A DNA stretch of 64,000 nucleotides from Roseibium sp. MMSF_3412 (GCF_030733265.1 NZ_JASHJI010000006.1:1-64000), one strand, 5' to 3'; shown: positions 35,670-45,263, counted from the stretch's first letter. Made by a program: numbers and translations. Notes: a model not told the origin generated them from the sequence alone.

Positions 35670-35759
35670 TGGCGGAGAGGAAGGGATTCGAACCCTCGAT
35701 ACCGTTCCCGGTATACTCCCTTAGCAGGGGAGCGCCTTCAGCCACTCGGCCACCTCTCC
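35670..35759 (-). tRNA. tRNA-Ser (anticodon GCU)
   Basis: On the minus strand the 90 bases run from ggagaggtggccgagtgg to ccctctccgcca-type ends. Acceptor stem ggagagg/cctctcc, discriminator G and an encoded CCA (35672-35670) are present. Anticodon loop ctgctaa gives GCU; the long variable arm (tataccgggaacggta) is typical of tRNA-Ser; the T arm has ggttcgaatcc. Confidence 0.95.
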
Positions 35760-35771
35760 GGCTCCTTCCGT

Positions 35772-35954
35772 TTAGTGCTCCAAACCTTGGGAAGCAAGCG
35801 CTTTTTCAACCTCCGGGTTCTTTTTCCACGCCCCCCTATTTCGCAGCTTTCGCCCGAACGCGGGGTTGCCGCGGACCGGCATGCCGGCTCCGAGCCGCGT
35901 GATAAGTTGCCCCAGATCCAGCGACGGGAAGCGACCGCAGCGCAGACAATCCAT
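35772..35954 (-). CDS. Small CxxC protein, possibly a gene remnant
   Basis: 60 codons from ATG 35954, with GGAGGG 13 bases upstream. It has one pair of cysteines (CLRCGRFPSLDLGQLITRLG) in the style of Rhizobiales zinc-ribbon proteins. The expected second Cys pair is absent (KLRNRGAWKK), so it would not bind zinc as a normal ribbon. A stop codon lies not far upstream in frame. It could be a small protein or the end of a decayed gene. Confidence 0.4.
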   Translation of the reverse strand: MDCLRCGRFPSLDLGQLITRLGAGMPVRGNPAFGRKLRNRGAWKKNPEVEKALASQGLEH

Positions 35955-36305
35955 CGACGGCTGCCAGCCCTCCGCCGTGCCTTGTCCTCTCAGACCGCTG
36001 ATCCCGCTCCTTCAGAAAAGCACTGGTCGTCGGGATCGCTTCGCCTGTCGATGAAAACCGGCGCTCTCCTTGCGGCGAGGCAGATGAATGCCAGCGCGAA
36101 CGTCGCCAGAAGCATCTTTGAACAGCATCATCGGGCCGGCAGGAGCGGCACAAGCAATGATACTGCAGGCGCGCCTCAATCCGGGTTCTCGCTCGTTCGC
36201 GCTCCGCCTCATCCGCTGATAGTGCTCGCACCCGTGACATAGGCTAAAAATGCTGACGCCATGCACGCAAAGGTCATCGGAAACGTCGGTTTTGACATCG
36301 CCCCC
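35955..36305. other. Stretch without a recognisable gene
   Basis: 350 bases with overlapping short frames on both strands, all Arg/Ser-rich and without family resemblance. Nothing supported. Confidence 0.4.
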
Positions 36306-37217
36306 TCACCCTGGAGGTTTTGCCCGCAGATCCCACATGTCTCCCAGTTTCCTGTCCCAGGCCTCCGGCACGCAGCCGGGAAACCCACCCCCGGGATAAA
36401 GCGTCAGCTCACCGACGAAGACGCGGTCGTCACATGCGTAAAGATCGACACGGACGAAATCGGTATCAGATGCGACCTGCTCGGCAATCGAGATCATCCT
36501 GGGAAGGCTCGCCGGCAGCTCAACATGGCTGGTCGCAGGTGCACGATACCCGGTCTGCAGGTCAAGGCGAGCGCCATCGGGTGAAAAGAATGCCTCGTAG
36601 GAGACGCCCTTCCGCCGCAACCGGACGGCGATCAGGCGAACCGCACCTGAAAAGACGAAGAAGCGGTAGTCATCCGGTGCATCCGTTGCGCCTTGCAGCA
36701 TTTCTTCAATGATGAGTTGCGGCTCAAACTCTCCATAGGCCCATTCCCGGTTATGGCGATGGTGCCTGGTTTCCAGCCATTTTTCCGGCAGATCGCTTTT
36801 GAGAAGCGCGTCGATATCTTGCGGCTTTTCAAGGAACACGCCCTGCCCGCTTCCATGGGTCGGCTTCACGACGACAGGCAGCCTGATCGCCGCCCAGTCG
36901 ACCTCGGAAAGATCGCGTCCGAGCCAGAGCGTCCTGATTGCGCAGTCTTCCCCGACCCGGTCGGAAACGAACTTCTTCACCGCGTGCTTGTCGACCATGA
37001 CGGGAAAGAGTGGATTGCGATCGTACAGTTTTCGGACCTGCATCTTGTCGGTGAAGGTCTTTGGAACGTCGAGATTCGGAAACCGGCCGCTGATCGTGAA
37101 AAACTTGAGGGAAATGAAACTGCGGTCCGGCAGGACCTGGAGCAACCGCCAGATGACGTGCTTCAGCCGTTGCCTGAACCCGGTTGGATCGCCATTCGCG
37201 AGCACGATGCTCCGCAT
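36306..37217 (-). CDS. TupA-like ATP-grasp protein
   Basis: 303 residues. The pattern TFTDKMQVRKLYDRNPLFPVM, VDKHAVKKFV, LPVVVKPTHGSGQGVFL, then FVRVDLYACDDRVFVGELTL and a WDRKLGDMWDL end fits the TupA-like ATP-grasp family found in teichuronopeptide and capsule or exopolysaccharide loci. KPTHGSG supplies the nucleotide loop and the late D/E residues (VRVDLY, GELTL) the metal site. It would ligate an amino acid or similar acid to a surface polymer. No other polysaccharide gene is adjacent. Confidence 0.8.
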   Translation of the reverse strand: MRSIVLANGDPTGFRQRLKHVIWRLLQVLPDRSFISLKFFTISGRFPNLDVPKTFTDKMQVRKLYDRNPLFPVMVDKHAVKKFVSDRVGEDCAIRTLWLGRDLSEVDWAAIRLPVVVKPTHGSGQGVFLEKPQDIDALLKSDLPEKWLETRHHRHNREWAYGEFEPQLIIEEMLQGATDAPDDYRFFVFSGAVRLIAVRLRRKGVSYEAFFSPDGARLDLQTGYRAPATSHVELPASLPRMISIAEQVASDTDFVRVDLYACDDRVFVGELTLYPGGGFPGCVPEAWDRKLGDMWDLRAKPPG

Positions 37218-37599
37218 GTTTTACCCCGTCGCCTGCACTTCACTTCCCTGAAAAACAGGGGTGCGCCGCTCAATGATGAAGAGACGGAGCGCCTGAGTGG
37301 ACAGGTGTCAGGCACCCGGCCAAGGTTACCGCCGAGCAAGAACGCGGCAAGGCCAGAATCATAAGCACAACCAGGCGCCGCAGTTAGACAACCAGCGCAG
37401 AAAAATCCGGCCTGGTCCAAGCGAACGGATCACGTCTCCTTTAAAGAAGTCCAGGCGTTTGCCTCAACGAAAACCAGAACGTTCCGGCGCGCCCGGAAGT
37501 TTGCCCGACTGGCCATATGGTTCCCCCGGGAGCGGAACGGCGAGCAGTCCCGCGAACCCGGGTTTCGTTGCCGCGGCAAAGAGCGGCATCCGGCAATTT
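37218..37599. other. Intergenic stretch, no gene seen
   Basis: 380 bases between two leftward genes, without a supported frame. It probably carries the promoter of the ATP-grasp gene and the end of the sulfatase transcript. Confidence 0.4.
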
Positions 37600-39243
37600 T
37601 CAGTCGCCCGTGTACCTTTGCAGCGCCGGACCGCGGTATTTTTCGGTCAGGTCTTCGGGCACTTCCGATCCGTCGACCAGGAAGGGCAGAATGCCCCTGC
37701 GCAGCGAGCGCCCGCGCATCCCCCTGATGTCGTCGTCGGAGCGCGTCACCCGTTGTGCGCAGCGCCTGCCCCATTCGGCAAGGGCTGCATAAAGCCGTTC
37801 AATTTCGCCCTTGTGCGCCGTGCCTTTTGCCAGATCGTGGAATTCCTCCGGATCTTCCTTGAGGTCAAAAAGCATGGGGCGGAACCCGCCTTCGGCATGC
37901 ATCAGCTTGTAGCGACCGTCAAAGACCATGAATAGGCGGCAGTCCTTGGGGTCGAGCCCCAATTTGACGGCCTGGGGTGTCGGTGAATAGTCGAACTCGG
38001 AAATCGCGTAGTCGCGCCACGCTGGCGTCTCTCCCTGAAGCCAGGGCAAGAGCGAGCGGCCCTCCAGGATGTTATCGGCGACGGTGCCGCCGGCCGCCTC
38101 GACGAATGTCGGTGCGAGATCGATGGATTCCACGAGCGCATCGCAGGTCGTGCCCCGGGTGCTGTCAGCCTCAGCGCGCGGGTCATAGACAATCATCGGG
38201 ATCTTGACCGACGGGTCGTGAAAGAGATCCTTTTCGCCGAGCCAGTGATCGCCCAGATAGTCGCCATGATCGGACGTCAGCACGATCATGGTGTCTTTCA
38301 ACCGGTCTGTTTCTTCAAGGTAGCGCAGCAGAACCCCGAGTTGATCGTCGCATTGCCTGATCAGGCCCATATAGGCGGGAATGACCTTCTGGCGAACCTC
38401 GTCCCGCTGAAAGGCGGCCGCGATCCTGTTTTCCATATAGGCGGCAAAAACCGGGTGGGCATCCTCGCGTTCCACCTCGTGGCGGCAGGCCGCCGGGACG
38501 TGGTTCTGAGAGAACATGTCGTGGTAGGGCGCAGGAACAATGTAGGGCCAATGCGGCTTGATATAGCTGACATGGGCACACCAGGGCGCTGTCTGCTCCT
38601 CGATGAAATCGATGGTGCGGGCGGTCAGCCAGGGCGTTTCGCTGTCCTTTTCAGAAATGTTCGCGGGCTTGTCGGCGTTGTCGAACATCCAGCCGGAGGC
38701 AATGCCCCCCTCGTCATCAATCCCGGCATTGGCAAAATCCGCCCAGGGATTTTCACCCGCATATCCTCTGGATTTCAGATACTCGTTATAGGGTGAGCGC
38801 TTCTCGTCGTAATATCCATCCGGGCCATAGCCCCACAGGCCGTCGTCGCGGATCCAGACATCGAAGCCGCATTCGGCCTGGCGCGCACCGATCATGCTGT
38901 CGGGCGACAGGCCGAGCCGTTTCATGCCGTCCTTGTCGGCCTTCATGTGGGTCTTGCCGATCAGCCAGCAGTCCATGCCCGCCGCGCGCAGGTGATCTCC
39001 CATCGTCAGTTCGCCGACACGCAGGGGAAAACCGTTCCAGGCCGCGCCATGGGAAGAAACGTAGCGGCCGGTGTAGAAGCTCATCCGGCTCGCCCCGCAA
39101 ATGGGCGACTGCACATAGGCATTGGTGAAGCGGACACCCATCCGGGCGACGCGGTCGAAATTCGGTGTTTTCAGGTGCGGATGACCGGCGCAACCGAGAT
39201 AGTCAAATCGCAGCTGGTCATACATGATGAAAAGAATATTCAA
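37600..39243 (-). CDS. Sulfatase-superfamily hydrolase, phosphonate monoester hydrolase-like
   Basis: 547 residues of the alkaline phosphatase/sulfatase fold. The N-terminal metal site is MYDQLRFDYLGC; the catalytic segment is PICGASRMSFYTGRY; later sites are IGKTHM, HVSYIKPHWPY, and LTSDHGDYLGDHWLGEKD. CxAxR replaces the usual CxPxR formylglycine motif, a variant known in part of the superfamily. The long C-terminal part (SLRRGILPFLVDG) resembles phosphonate monoester hydrolases/phosphodiesterases. There is no signal peptide, so it should be cytoplasmic. Substrate: probably phosphate or phosphonate diesters rather than sulfate esters, by similarity only. Confidence 0.85.
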   Translation of the reverse strand: MNILFIMYDQLRFDYLGCAGHPHLKTPNFDRVARMGVRFTNAYVQSPICGASRMSFYTGRYVSSHGAAWNGFPLRVGELTMGDHLRAAGMDCWLIGKTHMKADKDGMKRLGLSPDSMIGARQAECGFDVWIRDDGLWGYGPDGYYDEKRSPYNEYLKSRGYAGENPWADFANAGIDDEGGIASGWMFDNADKPANISEKDSETPWLTARTIDFIEEQTAPWCAHVSYIKPHWPYIVPAPYHDMFSQNHVPAACRHEVEREDAHPVFAAYMENRIAAAFQRDEVRQKVIPAYMGLIRQCDDQLGVLLRYLEETDRLKDTMIVLTSDHGDYLGDHWLGEKDLFHDPSVKIPMIVYDPRAEADSTRGTTCDALVESIDLAPTFVEAAGGTVADNILEGRSLLPWLQGETPAWRDYAISEFDYSPTPQAVKLGLDPKDCRLFMVFDGRYKLMHAEGGFRPMLFDLKEDPEEFHDLAKGTAHKGEIERLYAALAEWGRRCAQRVTRSDDDIRGMRGRSLRRGILPFLVDGSEVPEDLTEKYRGPALQRYTGD

Positions 39244-39518
39244 GTGCGGATTTCTCTGTGTGATTGCCGGCCCACAAAGCCGGCTTCCTCCCGTGGGCGA
39301 CGCCCGATTGCGAGCGAAGTATTACCCTACTTTTTGCGCCTGTCTAATTCTTGCGCCACCCGGCGCACGCGTCTGTCCGGCAGAAAGTGTTGAGACAAAG
39401 GGTCCTCATCGGGGCATCGGGCATTTCCTGCACATAACTTGTTTCAATCCCGATTTTCGACACTTTGATCAGGCCATCTGCCAGCTTGAGTTGCAGCCAG
39501 GCAAAAGAACACTGCGCG

Positions 39519-40211
39519 ATGGGCGTCGTCGAATATCAGGGCATACACCGGCTGGTGGCGGAGCGGTTTTCCTGGATCGCCGCCATCTGGGTTCACATTC
39601 TGCTTTTTGCTCTTCTTATGGGGGCAGACTTTGCGGAACAGCCCGGCACACCTGTGTCCGTCCCCCTCGCGGTCGAGATTCTTCCCTCGCGGGACTTTTC
39701 GCGCGCACCCGTGTCCGCGCCCTTGCCGCAACCGGACACCGCAGAAACTGCCTCCATTGAACCGGGCGTTTTGCCCGAAGCCAGGCCAACGCCCTCGGGC
39801 AAGACCCCTCCCCGGCCCGAAGCGGACTGGAGGCAGGCGACGTCCTTCTACGCCGGCGCGGTGCTCAGCGATCCACGTTCTGCACAGGCGCGTCTGGCGC
39901 TGGCAACATTGGTGAGCGGTGACCGGCGTGAACAACTCTGTGCGCTCGAAGCCATGGAGCAGGTCAGGCACGCAGAACCGCTTTTCCGTCCGACGCGGCT
40001 GGCGCCCCATGCCTTCCGGAACTCCGTTTACAGGGAAAATGAAATCGTGGCCGCCGCGGCGGCAATCAGGAGCGGCAGGGTCTGGTATGAAATTGCCTAC
40101 AGCTGCCGGCTATCGCCAGATGGCAGCACCATCGTCGGGTTTGAATTCGCACTTGGCGAGGCGATAGACCGCGCGCTCTGGGACGAGCACGGTCTTGCGC
40201 CTGTTCACTGA
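39519..40211 (+). CDS. DUF930 domain protein
   Basis: About 230 residues: one membrane helix (FSWIAAIWVHILLFALLMG), a Pro-rich linker, then the DUF930 domain (LSDPRSAQARLALATL, REQLCALEAMEQVRHAEPLF, VWYEIAYSCRLSPDG and a FEFALGEAIDRALWDEHGL end). The helix plus Pro-rich linker resembles TonB-like anchors, and DUF930 is seen in Rhizobiales envelope proteins of unknown role. The start could also be ATG 39465. A terminator-like hairpin follows. Confidence 0.8.
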   Translation: MGVVEYQGIHRLVAERFSWIAAIWVHILLFALLMGADFAEQPGTPVSVPLAVEILPSRDFSRAPVSAPLPQPDTAETASIEPGVLPEARPTPSGKTPPRPEADWRQATSFYAGAVLSDPRSAQARLALATLVSGDRREQLCALEAMEQVRHAEPLFRPTRLAPHAFRNSVYRENEIVAAAAAIRSGRVWYEIAYSCRLSPDGSTIVGFEFALGEAIDRALWDEHGLAPVH

Positions 40212-40246
40212 GTGAGGAAAGTGCATGGGTCAGCGACAAACAAAAA

Positions 40247-40271
40247 CGCGGCAGAAAGTTTCTCTGCCGCG
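40247..40271 (-). terminator. Rho-independent terminator
   Basis: A perfect nine-base stem, cgcggcaga/tctgccgcg, with a seven-base loop. On the minus strand it is followed by a T-rich tract (tttttgtttg), so it ends the Sel1-like gene. On the plus strand, the A-rich flank means weaker action for the convergent DUF930 gene. Confidence 0.75.
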
Positions 40272-40324
40272 TCAGATAAAAATCAAAGGTTCAGGTGCCG
40301 TTTGGCCGGCAGCCTTTCGCCTGA

Positions 40325-40594
40325 TCAATGCATTGACAGCCATTCACGCGCGGAGCGCTGTGCTTCGGCGATCTGAGACGGGCTCATTTCACCGGAGATC
40401 TCCTTGCGGTACTGAACGGCGTCCTTGTTGCCTTTCAGCGCTGCGATGTTGAACCACTTGTGCGCCGTGACAAGATCGGTTTCGCCGTTGCGGCCGCATG
40501 CACTGTCCAGACCCATCTGGAAAAGAATGTCGGCAGTTACGGGCTTTTCACCCATGGCGGCCATATCAGCCGAATGCATTTCAAAACGAGCCAT
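40325..40594 (-). CDS. Sel1-like repeat protein, small
   Basis: 89 residues with one and a half Sel1-type helices (LFQMGLDSACGRNGETDLVT, AHKWFNIAALKGNKDAVQYR) and a C-terminal QIAEAQRSAREWL. This small protein is common in Rhizobiales; Sel1 helices mediate protein contacts. The start at 40594 has AAAGGGGAG in front. No signal peptide. Confidence 0.85.
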   Translation of the reverse strand: MARFEMHSADMAAMGEKPVTADILFQMGLDSACGRNGETDLVTAHKWFNIAALKGNKDAVQYRKEISGEMSPSQIAEAQRSAREWLSMH

Positions 40595-40917
40595 GATGCT
40601 CCCCTTTTCGTCCTCTGTTCAGACTTCCCCGAAACGCAAGTATTTGCGAATTTTTCCCCGGCGTTTCTTGAGGTCTACTTCAGCAGGAGCAGTTAAATGG
40701 CTCGTAAAAAAACAGGTTTAACGCAAACAGAACAAAAGTTTAAACAAGTCTGAAATTTACCCGCCGGTAATCATGCACAGCCGATTCCGTGTTGTTTTTC
40801 AACGAATTTACCCCCGAATTTCAGAAGTCGCATAAACCCTCTGTTCACCACGCTTCGAGTTTGGCTATTTTTAATCCGCTCGAAGCGTCAACCGTCATCG
40901 GAGGAACCCGGGATTTC
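40595..40917. other. Divergent intergenic stretch
   Basis: 320 bases between divergent genes, AT-rich in the middle. It must hold both promoters, but I cannot fix a -35/-10 pair with confidence. Confidence 0.4.
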
Positions 40918-41685
40918 ATGTCAGAGCCGACAATCGTCTTTCTTCACGGCACCAACGCCTCGCCCTGGACCATGGCGCCCTTTCGCGGTTTCTTTGAGGA
41001 AAAGGGTCTTACCTGCCATTCGCCGACATACCGCCACCACGATCTGCCGGACGGAGAAGAGCGCACCGAGGCGCTTCGGGGTGCCAGCATTGCCGACTAT
41101 GTCGCGGACATCACCGCGTTTCTCGAAACGCTGGATACGAAGCCCGTGGTCATCGGCCACTCGCTTGGCGGGCTGATCGCGCAGTTGCTTGCCGCGCGCG
41201 GGCTGATCGCGGCCGGCGTCCTGATCAACAGCAGCATCATCAACGGAACGGTGCCGACCACCGAAATGGAACGGGCCCTGGGCAAGATGTTCATGAGCGT
41301 CGGGCCGTTCTGGAACGAGGTTCCGGGACAGGATTTCGAGCTGCTGGCAACCTATGGCCTCAACACGATGCCGGTTGAACAGCAGCATGAGATCTGCGAC
41401 CGCCTCAATACCGAGTCCGGCCAGGTGCTGTTCGAGCTGTTCTTCTGGATGTATGACGTCAAACAGACCACAAGGATCGATTTCGATCGCGCCAACACCC
41501 CTTTGCTGTTTCTGTCCGGGTCGGAAGACAAGGTCGTTCCTCCCACCACCGCGAAAACAATGGCGGACAGATACGGCCCGTTGGCAACATTCATCGAGAT
41601 ACCCGGCCGGTGTCATTATATGCAGCTGGAGAAAGATCACGATGCGCTGGCCCGGCGCTGCCTCGACTGGATCCGCACCTTGTAA
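40918..41685 (+). CDS. Alpha/beta hydrolase
   Basis: 255 residues from ATG 40918 (GGAGGA upstream); an in-frame start at 40789 would add 43 unlike residues. It has the oxyanion segment VFLHGTNAS, the nucleophile elbow GHSLGGL, acid near SGSEDKVVPP and His in GRCHYM: a complete catalytic triad. No signal peptide. The substrate cannot be told; lipase- or esterase-like and C-C hydrolase members share this outline. Confidence 0.85.
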   Translation: MSEPTIVFLHGTNASPWTMAPFRGFFEEKGLTCHSPTYRHHDLPDGEERTEALRGASIADYVADITAFLETLDTKPVVIGHSLGGLIAQLLAARGLIAAGVLINSSIINGTVPTTEMERALGKMFMSVGPFWNEVPGQDFELLATYGLNTMPVEQQHEICDRLNTESGQVLFELFFWMYDVKQTTRIDFDRANTPLLFLSGSEDKVVPPTTAKTMADRYGPLATFIEIPGRCHYMQLEKDHDALARRCLDWIRTL

Positions 41686-41834
41686 GACGTGGTTTGTGCA
41701 ACGCCCTGCGCAATCGGGGCCCGCCGCGGCTTGAAAAAAGTTGCCAACATGACCTTGGGTGACGGGTTTTCAAGCAGAATCTTCGTGTCTAGTTTACGTT
41801 TTCGTAAACGGAAGTCATGGCACGGGGAGGAACG

Positions 41835-42257
41835 ATGCTGAAATCCACTTTGACGATGATGCTGTGCGCTGCGGGGATTTTCTCGATGAGCGCAACGGTC
41901 TCACTGGCCGAAGATGCCAAGGGGGACTGGGTCAGGCCCAACGGGGCATCCAAGATCCGGATCAGTACGTGCGGGAATGCACTTTGCGGCAAACTGATCT
42001 GGCTGAAAACGCCCAGGAACGATACGGCCAACCCAGATGCTTCCAAGCGCAGCCGTCCGCTTGTCGGGGTTCAGATCGTACAATCCATGAAGCCGACCAA
42101 GCAGGCCAATCAGTGGAAGGGCAAGGTCTATAATGCCGAAGACGGCAAGACCTATACGGGCTTCATTGAATTGACATCGGCAAACAAGCTGAAGCTTGAA
42201 GGCTGTGTGATGGGCGGCCTTATCTGCAAGGGCGAAACCTGGACCCGAAGCAACTAG
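41835..42257 (+). CDS. DUF2147 periplasmic protein
   Basis: 140 residues: signal peptide (to SATVSLAED), then GDWVRPNGASKIRIS, CGNALCGKLIWL, WKGKVYNAEDGKTYTGFIEL and LEGCVMGGLICKGETWTR, which is the DUF2147 pattern including its two Cys pairs. The start at 41835 has GGGGAGG before it. Role unknown; members are secreted beta-barrel-like proteins found widely in Proteobacteria. Confidence 0.85.
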   Translation: MLKSTLTMMLCAAGIFSMSATVSLAEDAKGDWVRPNGASKIRISTCGNALCGKLIWLKTPRNDTANPDASKRSRPLVGVQIVQSMKPTKQANQWKGKVYNAEDGKTYTGFIELTSANKLKLEGCVMGGLICKGETWTRSN

Positions 42258-42408
42258 GCCATTCGCAAACGCCTGAAAACATTGCCGGATCCCCGCGATC
42301 TGGCGGCCCCGCCATGTTCTTGTTGCGAATGTGTGGCGCATCGGAGCAAGCGGTGTGGCGGGGCTGGAACTGCGCCAGAGCACTTTGCCACCGACGCGCG
42401 GGAAACCG

Positions 42409-42873
42409 TCAGATCATCATCTTCTTGTAGCCGAGATGGCTCTGGTCATAGCCGAGCCGGCGGTAAAAGTGATGAGATCCTTCGCGCTCGCGGTTGGACG
42501 TGAGCTGGACCATACAGACGTTTTGTGCCCGTGCCAGATCTTCTGCATGATCCATCATCAGGCGGCCAACGCCCTTGCCGCGCTGGTCCGAACGCACGTG
42601 CACCGATTCAAGCTCTGCCCTGGGGCGCCCCCGGAAAGCAAGACCTTTCAGGAAGTGGATCTGATAGGTGCCGACCACCTCGCCGGCACCATTCAGGGCG
42701 ACATAGATATCAACCTCGGGAGCCGCGACGAGCGCTTCAAATGTCGGCCGGTAATCGTTCCAGTCGTCGAATTCCTTGTCTTTGCGGACGTTTGTCGCAC
42801 CGGCATTGATGATGGCGACGATGGCTTGCAGGTGGCTGAGATCTGCCTTTTCGATTCTGATTTCGGTGTTCAC
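42409..42873 (-). CDS. GNAT-family N-acetyltransferase
   Basis: 154 residues from GTG 42873, which has GGAG at 11 bases; the frame is open further upstream to 43188, but those residues do not belong to the fold. Acetyl-CoA site: LESVHVRSDQRGKGVGRLMM (motif A, R/QxxGxG/A). The end HHFYRRLGYDQSHLGYKKMM is typical. Substrate unknown. It converges with the DUF2147 gene. Confidence 0.85.
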   Translation of the reverse strand: MNTEIRIEKADLSHLQAIVAIINAGATNVRKDKEFDDWNDYRPTFEALVAAPEVDIYVALNGAGEVVGTYQIHFLKGLAFRGRPRAELESVHVRSDQRGKGVGRLMMDHAEDLARAQNVCMVQLTSNREREGSHHFYRRLGYDQSHLGYKKMMI

Positions 42874-43084
42874 TTTTTTGGTATCTCCGATGAAACCCCA
42901 ACGATGGCCGGCCAGCAATGCGCGTGTCCGTGTACTGCGTTGCCGATCAGGTAAAATTTGAATCAAACTGTCCCTAGTGGATGTACCAAGATTTAAAACC
43001 GCGTCCATAGCATTCAGCACGAACAAGCCGGCTTGCAGGGCACAAGGACCGGCCATGGAGATATTGCAAGAGGTATGACCTGGC

Positions 43085-43606
43085 ATGTTTGACTTGGGCG
43101 GTTGGGCGATGTCTGTCGGAAGCGGTGTGGTCAGTGTCGCCTCCGTTTGGGGCCTGTCCGCGGTCGCGCGCCCGGACGGAAGCACCAAAGGCCATGTCTG
43201 CTATCTGACCTACAGCCGTCCATGCAAGTGGATTGCAGCGGCGCTGGTTCCCCTTTCCGTGCTTGTCGTGCTTGCCATGGCGCACGCCCCTGCGAGGCAC
43301 ATTGCGCTCGCTTTCGTCGTCACCGCTGCCTTCCTCGCGCTGACACTCTTTGTCGTCTACCAGGTCTTTTTTGTTCGCTTCGGCTATGACAGGAACGCGA
43401 TCTACTTCGACAGTCCGTTTCTGCGGAACATGAAAACAAGCTGGAACGAGCTGGAATATGTCGGCCATTCCAATGCGCTCCAGATCAACTTTCTGGAAGT
43501 TTCCGGCATTGGCCGCATCTGGTGTTCCAGTTTCCAGAATGGACACAGGGATTTAGCGCGGTTTCTGGAAACGAAGGCCGAACTGCTCCTCACCAAAGAA
43601 CACTGA
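43085..43606 (+). CDS. Membrane protein with C-terminal PH-like part
   Basis: 173 residues with hydrophobic helices near 48-66 and 72-94 and possibly one at 10-25. The cytoplasmic tail (RFGYDRNAIYFDSPFLRNMK, then TSWNELEYVGHS and WCSSFQNGHRDLARFLETK) reads like a bacterial PH-like domain. I do not know a function. It is divergent from the GNAT gene and converges with the GT39 gene nine bases away. Confidence 0.7.
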   Translation: MFDLGGWAMSVGSGVVSVASVWGLSAVARPDGSTKGHVCYLTYSRPCKWIAAALVPLSVLVVLAMAHAPARHIALAFVVTAAFLALTLFVVYQVFFVRFGYDRNAIYFDSPFLRNMKTSWNELEYVGHSNALQINFLEVSGIGRIWCSSFQNGHRDLARFLETKAELLLTKEH

Positions 43607-43615
43607 CACCGTACG

Positions 43616-45160
43616 TCACCGGCAGAGCGCTTCTTGCGGATCGAGTTCCGCAACACCCCACCACGTCGTCCGCCAGCCTTCCTCTTTCCAAAGGTGCGGC
43701 CAGGAACCGGTCAGGTATGTCGCCGAAACAGGCGTGCCGGGACTTGCGAAGGCAACGTCGGCGAAACGCTGCCCTGCGGGTGTATCCGGTTGATCGTCGC
43801 CCTCCTCCCAGACAAAGAAGCACTTGTCTCGCGGCGGAACGCGTGCGGGGATGGCCTTGGTGACGATACGGGCACCGGGAAAGAGAGCGCGCAGATTTCC
43901 GCCCGTATAGCCATCGACCGCGACAAGCGTCGCAGTCTCTGCCCCGAGCTCAGCCAGCGGTTGCCGAATATCAGCATAGGGTTTCATGTGGCGGCACTTG
44001 CCGCCGCACCAGAACCTGTCGGGCGCAACAAGACCGGGAACGCGCGCGAAAAAGACGACGGCAACGGTCGCGGCAACTAGGGCTGCCAGCCAGCGCCATT
44101 GCCTGTGAAATCCGAACCGTTCCAGATCCGCGAACAGGTAGACCGGCAGCAGAAGCATCAGGGGATGCATGTGCCGCTCCTTGACATAGGTTGCCCCGGT
44201 GACCGCAATCATGACCGCGGTGAGCAGGATCATGGCGACAACGGTGCGTCCGCACAGACGCGCGACATCATTCACTGCCGGCACCTCCGCCTCTGTTCTT
44301 CCCAGGTATCGCGGCCAGAAGAGCAGCAGCAGAACGGGGACCAGCAATACGGAAAAGCCGACGAGACCGAAGGCGAGCTTGCCGAGGCCTTCCGCCGCTC
44401 TTGCCACATGCGACGTCTCGGACGCGACGCCCATCGTTTGGGAAACCGAAGCGAAGAGCTGCAGGCCTTCGGTCAGGATCCAGAACCCGTAGGGGCTGTA
44501 GACAACGGCCGCTGCCACGGGCACGAGCACCAGGCCGGAGAGGCGTATCCGTGGACGCCAGCTGCTGTCGCTGAGAGCTGCCAGGAGAAGGGCCACGGCA
44601 AAGATCGGGTAAGAATGCTTGCCGATGAGCCCTGCCCCGGCGGCAGCGCCGAACAGCAGGTAGAATGACAGGCGGCCGGTCTCCAGTGCCCGGACGAAGA
44701 AAAAAGCGCTGGCCGCACAGGCCGTGGTCAGAACAACCGTATGCGTGACACCTTCATGCAGGTTCCAGCCGAACTGGTAATAGAGCGAATAGGAAAAGGC
44801 GCAAAGAGCAGCCAGACGCGGCGAACGTATTCCCTCGCGCGCGATCAGAAACAGAAACAGCGCCGCGACCGAGATCAGACTGTACTTGACGAAAAGCGCG
44901 GCCCAGATGGTCGGACCGAACACCTGCTGCGCAGACCACAAAAGCCACTCGTAAAGCGGTGGCTGGCGCAGCATGTAGCCCGGTTCAAGCGTCTGAACGA
45001 GGACATTTTCGAACATGTCGTCGGTGCCGAGAACCGGCGTCGACACAGCCCTGAGAAGGAGATGCAGCGCGCCCCACAAGGCGACAATGCCCCAGACCCC
45101 GAGAGGGGTCGCATAGAAGGGCGTTTCAGGTTCGCGGTGAGAAGACTGCAATGCATTCAT
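43616..45160 (-). CDS. GT39-family (ArnT/PMT-like) glycosyltransferase
   Basis: 514 residues with about ten membrane helices. The first periplasmic loop has the DD motif of the family (VLGTDDMFENVLVQTL, then PPLYEWLLWSAQQ). A soluble C-terminal domain of about 130 residues follows. Such enzymes move a sugar from a polyprenyl-phosphate donor to lipid or protein. Nothing nearby names the acceptor. Confidence 0.8.
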   Translation of the reverse strand: MNALQSSHREPETPFYATPLGVWGIVALWGALHLLLRAVSTPVLGTDDMFENVLVQTLEPGYMLRQPPLYEWLLWSAQQVFGPTIWAALFVKYSLISVAALFLFLIAREGIRSPRLAALCAFSYSLYYQFGWNLHEGVTHTVVLTTACAASAFFFVRALETGRLSFYLLFGAAAGAGLIGKHSYPIFAVALLLAALSDSSWRPRIRLSGLVLVPVAAAVVYSPYGFWILTEGLQLFASVSQTMGVASETSHVARAAEGLGKLAFGLVGFSVLLVPVLLLLFWPRYLGRTEAEVPAVNDVARLCGRTVVAMILLTAVMIAVTGATYVKERHMHPLMLLLPVYLFADLERFGFHRQWRWLAALVAATVAVVFFARVPGLVAPDRFWCGGKCRHMKPYADIRQPLAELGAETATLVAVDGYTGGNLRALFPGARIVTKAIPARVPPRDKCFFVWEEGDDQPDTPAGQRFADVAFASPGTPVSATYLTGSWPHLWKEEGWRTTWWGVAELDPQEALCR

Positions 45161-45263
45161 GGCAAGCGGGATACATGATTTCCGATTGCCTGTAACCCTT
45201 CAAACGGATCTGAACGTTGGAGAGCGCAATCGCGACTGCGCCCTCCCTTGTTTTCTGTTTGCG

